Notes under the pieces: generated by a model
Database searches by the model: none
What the model saw: the letters and a program-made list of their open reading frames with translations, nothing else
What the model was told of the DNA's origin: nothing
Position numbers and translations under genes: made by a program
Shown here: one piece after another, positions 1 through 4,299 of the stretch
Layout of the letters: every line of letters begins with the position of its first letter
Numbering within the stretch: position 1 is the first letter of the stretch
NCBI GenBank assembly: GCA_026982145.1
Contig: JALSHQ010000018.1
Location: 1 to 6,645 of the forward strand
Source: Gammaproteobacteria bacterium
GTDB taxonomy: Bacteria; Pseudomonadota; Gammaproteobacteria; SZUA-140
DNA: 6,645 bases
Reading direction: 5' to 3'

Positions 1-323
1 ACACCACTGGCACCACGAATGGCACCCACTTTATCGAGCTTAATGCGTACCCAGCAGATATCAAACTCATCAAGAATGATGGCCGCCACATTTTCGGCCA
101 GCGCTTCCACCAGCTGGTAACTGCTTCCCTCTACAAAGCTGATGATCCGTTTAGAGAGCCCTTTGTAATCGAGGGTATCTTCAATCGCATCACTGGCGGC
201 CGCCTTGCGAATATCAGTCGCCATTTCAAGATCAAAACTGATGGTCTGTTTAATTTTGCGCTCCCAATCAAAGATGCCGATGACGGTCTCTATTTTGAGC
301 GCTCGCAGGTAGATTATGTCCAT
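1..323 (-). CDS. folB: Dihydroneopterin aldolase FolB (C-terminus cut by window edge)
   Basis: This cytosolic enzyme converts 7,8-dihydroneopterin to 6-hydroxymethyl-dihydropterin plus glycolaldehyde in folate synthesis. The frame opens with ATG at 323-321 (MDIIYLRALKIETVIGIFDW) and runs off the left edge after 107 full codons; family members are about 120 residues, so only the last dozen or so are missing. The translation follows E. coli FolB closely from residue 1. The residues known to matter in the family are present: Glu21 in the DWE motif, Tyr53 in LDYKGL, Glu73 in LVEALAENVA, and Lys98 in VRIKLDKVGA. The start is chosen because it matches the family N-terminus exactly, although no strong Shine-Dalgarno sequence precedes it. 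It is divergent from plsY, as in other Gammaproteobacteria. Identification is confident; only the extreme C-terminus cannot be judged. Confidence 0.94.
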   Translation of the reverse strand, partial: MDIIYLRALKIETVIGIFDWERKIKQTISFDLEMATDIRKAAASDAIEDTLDYKGLSKRIISFVEGSSYQLVEALAENVAAIILDEFDICWVRIKLDKVGAIRGASG

Positions 324-429
324 AACTTGAAGGTCGATATTTATATGTGAAGTGAGTGAATCTGAGGTGGTATCATAGGCATACTTTCAGCCATAGATTC
401 AGTTTAGCAGTATATAAACACGTGCCACA
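324..429. promoter_or_regulatory. folB-plsY divergent intergenic region with weak overlapping -10 candidates
   Basis: This 106-base AT-rich spacer must hold promoters for both flanking genes. The string TATCATA at 371-377 reads as TATCAT on plus and TATGAT on minus, each matching five of six bases of the sigma-70 -10 consensus, so back-to-back overlapping promoters are possible. The matching -35 boxes are poor: GTGAAG at 347-352 on plus with an 18-base gap, and CTGAAT at 402-397 on minus with a 19-base gap. A second plus-strand candidate, TATATA at 411-416, would start transcription only a few bases before the plsY ATG. These are visual matches and none is decisive. Confidence 0.25.
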
Positions 430-1038
430 ATGATCACCGCCACCATCGCCATCGCTCTCGCCTACCTGATCGGTTCACTCTCCACTGCGATCATCGCCTG
501 CAAGCTCACCGGGCTGCCGGACCCACGCGGTCAAGGGTCAGGTAACCCTGGGGCGACTAATGTACTGCGCTTCGGCGGCAAAAAAATCGCCATCATCGTG
601 CTGCTCGGCGATATGATTAAGGGGCTACTGCCAGTGCTGGCGGTCTCACAGCTTGGCGGCTCCCCGCTATTGATTGCGCTGACCGCAGCTGCGGCATTTT
701 TAGGGCATCTCTACCCCATTTTCTTCGGCTTTAAAGGGGGCAAAGGGGTTGCGACGGCACTCGGTGTCATACTCGCCATTTCATGGTTGGCCGGCCTAAC
801 CGTACTAGCGGTATGGCTACTGGTCGCTTTTGCGCTGCGCTATTCATCACTCGCGGCACTCAGCGCATCGATCTCTGCACCGTTGATCTGCTGGTTCTAT
901 CGCCCCGACATCGAAATACTCGTGATGATGATCGGCATGAGTACACTGCTCGTGTGGCGTCACCGTACCAATATCCAGAATTTACTACAGGGCAAGGAAG
1001 CTCGAATAGGAGAGAAGAAAAAGCCCCAAGAAAAATAG
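430..1038 (+). CDS. plsY: Acyl-phosphate--glycerol-3-phosphate acyltransferase PlsY
   Basis: This integral inner-membrane enzyme transfers an acyl group from acyl-phosphate (made by PlsX) to glycerol-3-phosphate, giving lysophosphatidic acid, the first step of phospholipid synthesis. The 202-residue product has the usual family length. Its conserved cytoplasmic loops are all visible: GSGNPGATN at 36-44, GHLYPIFFGFKGGKGVAT at 92-109, and the C-terminal HRTNIQNLLQGKE at 178-190. Hydrophobic membrane segments lie near residues 4-24, 53-72, 80-100, 112-136 and 160-176, followed by a lysine-rich cytoplasmic tail. ATG at 430 is the only sensible start: an in-frame TAA lies at 415-417 and no alternative start codon falls between. 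There is no recognisable Shine-Dalgarno sequence before it. It is divergent from folB and convergent with tsaD, with 24 bases between the stop codons and no clear terminator there. Confidence 0.96.
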   Translation: MITATIAIALAYLIGSLSTAIIACKLTGLPDPRGQGSGNPGATNVLRFGGKKIAIIVLLGDMIKGLLPVLAVSQLGGSPLLIALTAAAAFLGHLYPIFFGFKGGKGVATALGVILAISWLAGLTVLAVWLLVAFALRYSSLAALSASISAPLICWFYRPDIEILVMMIGMSTLLVWRHRTNIQNLLQGKEARIGEKKKPQEK

Positions 1039-1062
1039 CCTGTTTTAAGCCGCGAGCAACTG

Positions 1063-2085
1063 CTATAACGCTGTCAATGTGTCGATCGGCCAGCGTGCAC
1101 GCGCTTCAAACCCGGGCGGCCCCCACTGCCCCGCCTGCAATCTCAGGCAACCCGCATAGGCGATCATCGCGCCGTTATCGGTGCAGAACTTCAACCTCGG
1201 ATAGGCTACCTGCGCCCCGACTTTCTGCGCCATTTTATTCAGCCGTGCCCGCAATGCACTATTGGCGCTAACACCTCCCGCCACCACCAGTTGCTTGATG
1301 CCCGTTTCACCAATCGCACGCTGACACTTAATGGCTAACGTTTCGACCGCTGCGGTTTGAAAGGCAAGTGCGATATCCGCTTGCGTCTGATCGGACAAGC
1401 CATCCAAGTGATGGGCATGCAGGGTGTTCATCGCAAAGGTCTTTAGCCCGCTAAAGCTGAAATCCAGCCCGGGGCGATCCGTCATCGGGCGCGGAAATTT
1501 GAAACGGGTTGGATCCCCCTTTTTAGCGGTCTGCTCCAATATCGGTCCACCGGGATAACCAAGACCGAGTAATTTGGCCGTTTTATCAAAGGCCTCACCG
1601 ACCGCATCGTCCAATGACTCGCCGATGACCTTGTACTGCCCAACACCTTTAACGGTAATCAACATCGTATGACCACCGGAGACCAGTAGCGCAATAAATG
1701 GAAACTGCGGCGGATCCGCTTCTAGCATCGGCGCCAGCAAGTGCCCCTCTAAGTGATGCACCCCAATGGCGGACACCCCCCAACCCCATGCGAGGCTGCG
1801 CCCGGTAGCCGCGCCCACTAGCAGCGCACCCACCAGACCTGGCCCTGCGGTGTAAGCGATGCCGTTAATCGTTTCACGAGTGGCTCCCGCCTGCGCCATC
1901 GCCTCCCGAATGAGCGGCAACAGCTTGCGCACATGATCGCGGGAGGCCAGTTCCGGCACCACGCCGCCATACGCTGAGTGCATGGCCACTTGACTATAAA
2001 GCACATCTGAGAGTAATCCATTTTGGGCATCATAAATCGCCACGCCAGTCTCATCGCAGGAGGTTTCAATCCCAAGCACGCGCAT
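1063..2085 (-). CDS. tsaD: tRNA N6-adenosine threonylcarbamoyltransferase TsaD
   Basis: TsaD, acting with TsaB and TsaE, transfers the threonylcarbamoyl group from threonylcarbamoyl-AMP to A37 of ANN-decoding tRNAs, forming t6A in the cytosol. The product is 340 residues, close to the E. coli protein (337). It is an ASKHA-fold Kae1/TsaD protein. The N-terminal MRVLGIETSCDET and the metal-binding histidines of HHLEGH (His111, His115) are visible. So are LVSGGHT at 135-141, the FDKTAKLLGLGYPGGP segment at 166-181, DFSFSGLKT at 208-216, AGGVSAN at 269-275 and CTDNGAMIAYAG with Asp303. The frame is open further upstream to an ATG at 2136, but I place the start at 2085: it matches the family start, and a consensus -10 box (2131-2126) lies inside the would-be extension. 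The stop is TAG at 1065-1063. Confidence 0.96.
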   Translation of the reverse strand: MRVLGIETSCDETGVAIYDAQNGLLSDVLYSQVAMHSAYGGVVPELASRDHVRKLLPLIREAMAQAGATRETINGIAYTAGPGLVGALLVGAATGRSLAWGWGVSAIGVHHLEGHLLAPMLEADPPQFPFIALLVSGGHTMLITVKGVGQYKVIGESLDDAVGEAFDKTAKLLGLGYPGGPILEQTAKKGDPTRFKFPRPMTDRPGLDFSFSGLKTFAMNTLHAHHLDGLSDQTQADIALAFQTAAVETLAIKCQRAIGETGIKQLVVAGGVSANSALRARLNKMAQKVGAQVAYPRLKFCTDNGAMIAYAGCLRLQAGQWGPPGFEARARWPIDTLTAL

Positions 2086-2125
2086 TAAATTGCCACTCGT
2101 TTCTTTGTTATGGTCATAGTGAGGC

Positions 2126-2155
2126 ATTATAGCCAAGCACTCCTTTAGCTGCCTT
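2126..2155 (-). promoter_or_regulatory. Candidate sigma-70 promoter for tsaD
   Basis: On the minus strand a perfect TATAAT lies at 2131-2126, with a weak -35 candidate AAGGCA at 2155-2150 (three of six matches, 18-base spacing). Transcription would begin near 2119-2120, giving a leader of about 34 bases before the ATG at 2085. The leader has a weak GAGTGG ribosome-site candidate about 8 bases before the start. The strength of the call rests on the -10 box. Confidence 0.45.
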
Positions 2156-2183
2156 ATGATTTGCCGAAAAAGAGCGATATACT
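2154..2183 (+). promoter_or_regulatory. Weak candidate promoter for the ABC exporter operon
   Basis: TATACT at 2178-2183 matches five of six -10 consensus bases. The best-spaced -35 is TTATGA at 2154-2159, matching only three of six, and it overlaps the tsaD -35 candidate on the other strand. An alternative is TTGCCG at 2161-2166 with TATGCG at 2183-2188. Either would leave a leader of 35-40 bases before the ATG at 2230. No strong ribosome-binding site is visible before that ATG. Confidence 0.25.
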
Positions 2184-2229
2184 ATGCGTTTCGCTAAACT
2201 CCACTGACTAAATGGCTGAATAGACAACC

Positions 2230-3495
2230 ATGACAAACCTTGCAATCCAGATTAAAGGTCTGACCAAGATCTATCCCCCCGATAACAGAGCCGTTGAGAC
2301 GCTTGACCTTGAGATTAAAGAGGGTGAGATCATGGCGCTGCTCGGCCCTAACGGTGCGGGTAAAAGCACCACGATCCGCGCCGCTTCCACACTCTGTGGC
2401 TTCGATGAAGGCAAGGTGATGGTGGCAGGTTTTGATGTTGACACCCACTCGCTTGAGGTTCGCCAATCAATCGGCGTTGTCGCACAACAGACCGGTATCG
2501 ACTACTTCCTGACCGGACGCGAGAACATGGTGCTGCAAGGCCACCTCTACCGCATGAAAAAGGGGGCGATCAATGCGCGCATTGAAGAGCTTGCCCGTTA
2601 TTTTGAACTCGACAGCAGCATCGACAATCTGGTCAGTACCTATTCCGGCGGGATGCGCAGAAAACTCGATATCGCCTGCGCCCTGATTCATCGCCCTAAA
2701 ATCCTGTTTCTGGATGAGCCAACACTGGGACTCGACATCAAAAACCGTAAAATTCTGTGGCAGCATATTGAAAAACTCAACAAAGAATTTGGCCTAACGA
2801 TTCTGCTCACAACACATTACCTTGAAGAGGCAGACAATCTATCGCACCAAGTCGCGATCATCAATGGTGGCAAGATTCAGGTAGTCGACACCCCCGATGC
2901 GCTGAAAAATAGCATTCACGGCGATTCAATCACCATCACCTTTGATGACGTGGGTAAGAACGAGCAAGCATTTTTTCACTATGCGCAGCAACAGCCCTAT
3001 ATTAAAGAGACCTCGTGGGAAGATAACAAGCTACACCTCTATGTTGAAGATGGTGGCGCTAATGTCGCGGCATTAATGGCGATCGCTGCAGAGAGCGGTG
3101 CGAAGATCGCCAACCTTTCATTGTCACGCCCAACGTTGGACGATGTTTTTCTCAAGTACACCGGCACCAGCATTCTCGATGTTAAAGAAGATGAAGGGGA
3201 TGAGTGGTGGAAACAGTGGGCAGGTAAAGGGGGAAACAGTGGCAAATGGAAGAGCCAGTGGGGAGCGAACGATAGCGACGCAGAAGATGGCGGCGAGGAT
3301 CAGTCGTGGAAAAACAGTGACTGGCTGCAAGAGGGCGATGATGGAAAAAACATCGGCGCTAAAAAAAGAGAAGAGGCGCAGTGGCAACAGGGAGAGTGGG
3401 AAAAGGAGAACAGCGCCTCCAGTGAGCAGGCCTCACAACAGAACGATTGGAAAAACAGTGAATGGAACAAAAACCGAGACGGCGGAGAGAAATAA
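2230..3495 (+). CDS. ABC-2 type exporter ATP-binding protein (DrrA/NatA-like) with Trp-rich C-terminal tail
   Basis: This is the cytoplasmic ATPase that would drive the membrane partner encoded immediately downstream. Nucleotide-binding motifs are complete: Walker A GPNGAGKST at 39-47, Q-loop Gln86, signature YSGGMRRKLDIA at 138-149, Walker B ILFLDEPT at 158-165 with catalytic Glu163, D-loop GLD at 167-169, and switch His196. The GQ-like stretch before LTGREN (95-100) and RPTLDDVFLKYTG at 300-312 are typical of the daunorubicin-resistance DrrA group, whose members usually end soon after that element at roughly 310-330 residues. Here about 100 further residues follow. They are hydrophilic and contain eleven tryptophans in five spaced Trp-pair modules (see repeat entry). 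Substrate cannot be read from sequence. The start is ATG 2230, the first in-frame ATG before the domain. The TAA stop is three bases before the permease ATG, so the two genes form an operon. Confidence 0.92.
   Translation: MTNLAIQIKGLTKIYPPDNRAVETLDLEIKEGEIMALLGPNGAGKSTTIRAASTLCGFDEGKVMVAGFDVDTHSLEVRQSIGVVAQQTGIDYFLTGRENMVLQGHLYRMKKGAINARIEELARYFELDSSIDNLVSTYSGGMRRKLDIACALIHRPKILFLDEPTLGLDIKNRKILWQHIEKLNKEFGLTILLTTHYLEEADNLSHQVAIINGGKIQVVDTPDALKNSIHGDSITITFDDVGKNEQAFFHYAQQQPYIKETSWEDNKLHLYVEDGGANVAALMAIAAESGAKIANLSLSRPTLDDVFLKYTGTSILDVKEDEGDEWWKQWAGKGGNSGKWKSQWGANDSDAEDGGEDQSWKNSDWLQEGDDGKNIGAKKREEAQWQQGEWEKENSASSEQASQQNDWKNSEWNKNRDGGEK
3205..3465 (+). repeat. Degenerate Trp-pair repeats in the ABC ATPase tail
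   Basis: Within the tail of the ATPase five short modules recur: WWKQW (residues 326-330), WKSQW (340-344), WKNSDW (360-365), WQQGEW (385-390) and WKNSEW (407-412). Module starts are about 14-25 residues apart, separated by Gly/Asp/Glu/Lys/Asn/Gln/Ser-rich linkers. At DNA level tggaaaaacagtgactgg at 3307-3324 and tggaaaaacagtgaatgg at 3448-3465 match at 17 of 18 bases, which points to duplication rather than chance. Related shorter copies begin at 3208, 3247 and 3382. The coding strand is strongly purine-rich here; by hand count 47 of 60 bases are purines in 3361-3420. The function is unknown. Confidence 0.8.
3483..3489 (+). promoter_or_regulatory. Ribosome-binding site of the ABC permease
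   Basis: CGGAGAG, containing the Shine-Dalgarno-like GGAGAG (3484-3489), lies inside the last codons of the ATPase gene, nine bases before the permease ATG at 3499. It confirms both the permease start and the tight coupling of the two genes. Confidence 0.65.
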
Positions 3496-3498
3496 CCC

Positions 3499-4251
3499 AT
3501 GCTTGCAGATACATGGCACCTGTTTAACAAATACATGCGCATTACGATGCGCATGCCAATGTGGACCCTATTTACACTGATTCAGCCGCTCATCTGGTTG
3601 CTTATTTTTGGGCAACTATTTAAAGAGTTTGTACAACTCGGTGATGAAGATTATATGGCCTTTATGGTGCCGGGCATCTTAGTAATGACAGTACTCTTTG
3701 GCTCGTCGTGGTCCGGCGTCAGCCTGTTGCGCGAGATTACTGCCGGCACTGTTGACAAGATGCTGGTCTCACCGGTCTCTCGCGTTGCCATTGTACTCAG
3801 CCGCGTACTGCACTCATCGGCTCAAGTGATTGCGCAGGCATTCATCATGCTGCTGGTCGCATGGGCACTGGGGGCAACACTCAACATGAACCCACTCTAT
3901 TTATTAATGGCGATGCTGATTGTGTTTCTATTAGGCATTGGCTTTGCTGCGCTTTCAAACGGCTTTGCAATTGTATTGCAACGTGAAGAGCCGCTGGTGA
4001 TGATTGGTAACTTGATGACGCTGCCACTGATCTTTTTTTCATCTGCCCTAGTACCGGAGCAGTTCATGCCAGATTGGATTCAGTTGATCTCTGCAGTCAA
4101 CCCCATTAGCTATGCCGTTGATGCGATCCGCGCGGTACTTAGCACAACCCCGGACATGGCCGTGTTTGGCAAAGGGCTGCTGGTACTGACGCTGTTTTCA
4201 GGTGCGTCACTCGCATGGGCGGTGACCGCATTTAATGCGCTCAGAGATTAG
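3499..4251 (+). CDS. ABC-2 type exporter permease (DrrB/NatB-like)
   Basis: This inner-membrane protein would form the transport channel, probably as a homodimer, with the ATPase encoded three bases upstream. At 250 residues it has the normal length for an ABC2_membrane family permease. Six hydrophobic segments are visible near residues 22-42, 55-77, 105-127, 133-157, 166-187 and 223-246. The short helical MLREI-like stretch here reads LLREITAGTVDKMLVSPVSR (76-95), and this cytoplasmic element is typical of the family. The PLIFFSSALVPEQFMP (176-191) and NPISYAVDAIRAV (201-213) segments are the hallmark ABC-2 signature near transmembrane segment 5. There is no signal peptide, as expected. The stop is followed within 13 bases by a hairpin likely to end the operon. 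Possible substrates (drug, lipid, polysaccharide) cannot be distinguished. Confidence 0.92.
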   Translation: MLADTWHLFNKYMRITMRMPMWTLFTLIQPLIWLLIFGQLFKEFVQLGDEDYMAFMVPGILVMTVLFGSSWSGVSLLREITAGTVDKMLVSPVSRVAIVLSRVLHSSAQVIAQAFIMLLVAWALGATLNMNPLYLLMAMLIVFLLGIGFAALSNGFAIVLQREEPLVMIGNLMTLPLIFFSSALVPEQFMPDWIQLISAVNPISYAVDAIRAVLSTTPDMAVFGKGLLVLTLFSGASLAWAVTAFNALRD

Positions 4252-4263
4252 GCGGTGTAAGCC

Positions 4264-4299
4264 CGCTATAACAGTAGATTAAAACCTACTGTTATGGCG
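4264..4299 (+). terminator. Convergent-gene hairpin, probable terminator of the ABC operon
   Basis: CGCTATAACAGTAG at 4264-4277 pairs with CTACTGTTATGGCG at 4286-4299, giving a 14-pair stem with one G-U pair and an 8-base loop. On plus it is followed by the T-rich TTTCTCT, an imperfect U-tract, so it fits a terminator for the exporter operon (stop at 4251). On minus no T-run follows. The stem also overlaps the last ten sense codons and stop of the TPR-barrel gene on the other strand, so it may partly serve both transcripts. Confidence 0.65.

Noticed and set aside
1039..1062. Terminator between convergent plsY and tsaD
   Set aside because: Only a 5-base inverted repeat (ATAGC/GCTAT) with a 22-base loop and no T-run is visible, so it cannot be supported.
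783..1271. Open plus-strand frame of 162 codons spanning the plsY end and tsaD
   Set aside because: It overlaps two confidently identified genes in other frames, its translation is basic and Pro/Arg/Ser-rich without domain character, and it has no ribosome site.
2184..2223. Two mini-ORFs (MRFAKLH and MAE) before the ABC ATPase as a possible leader-peptide attenuator
   Set aside because: Neither has a ribosome site, no alternative hairpins or terminator are seen in the short leader, and such tiny frames arise by chance.
3098..3580. Alternative plus-strand frame through the ATPase tail, and minus-strand frames at 3039-3554
   Set aside because: The strong purine bias of this segment keeps other frames open. 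The frame with the Trp modules is continuous with the ATPase domain and ends properly at the permease start.
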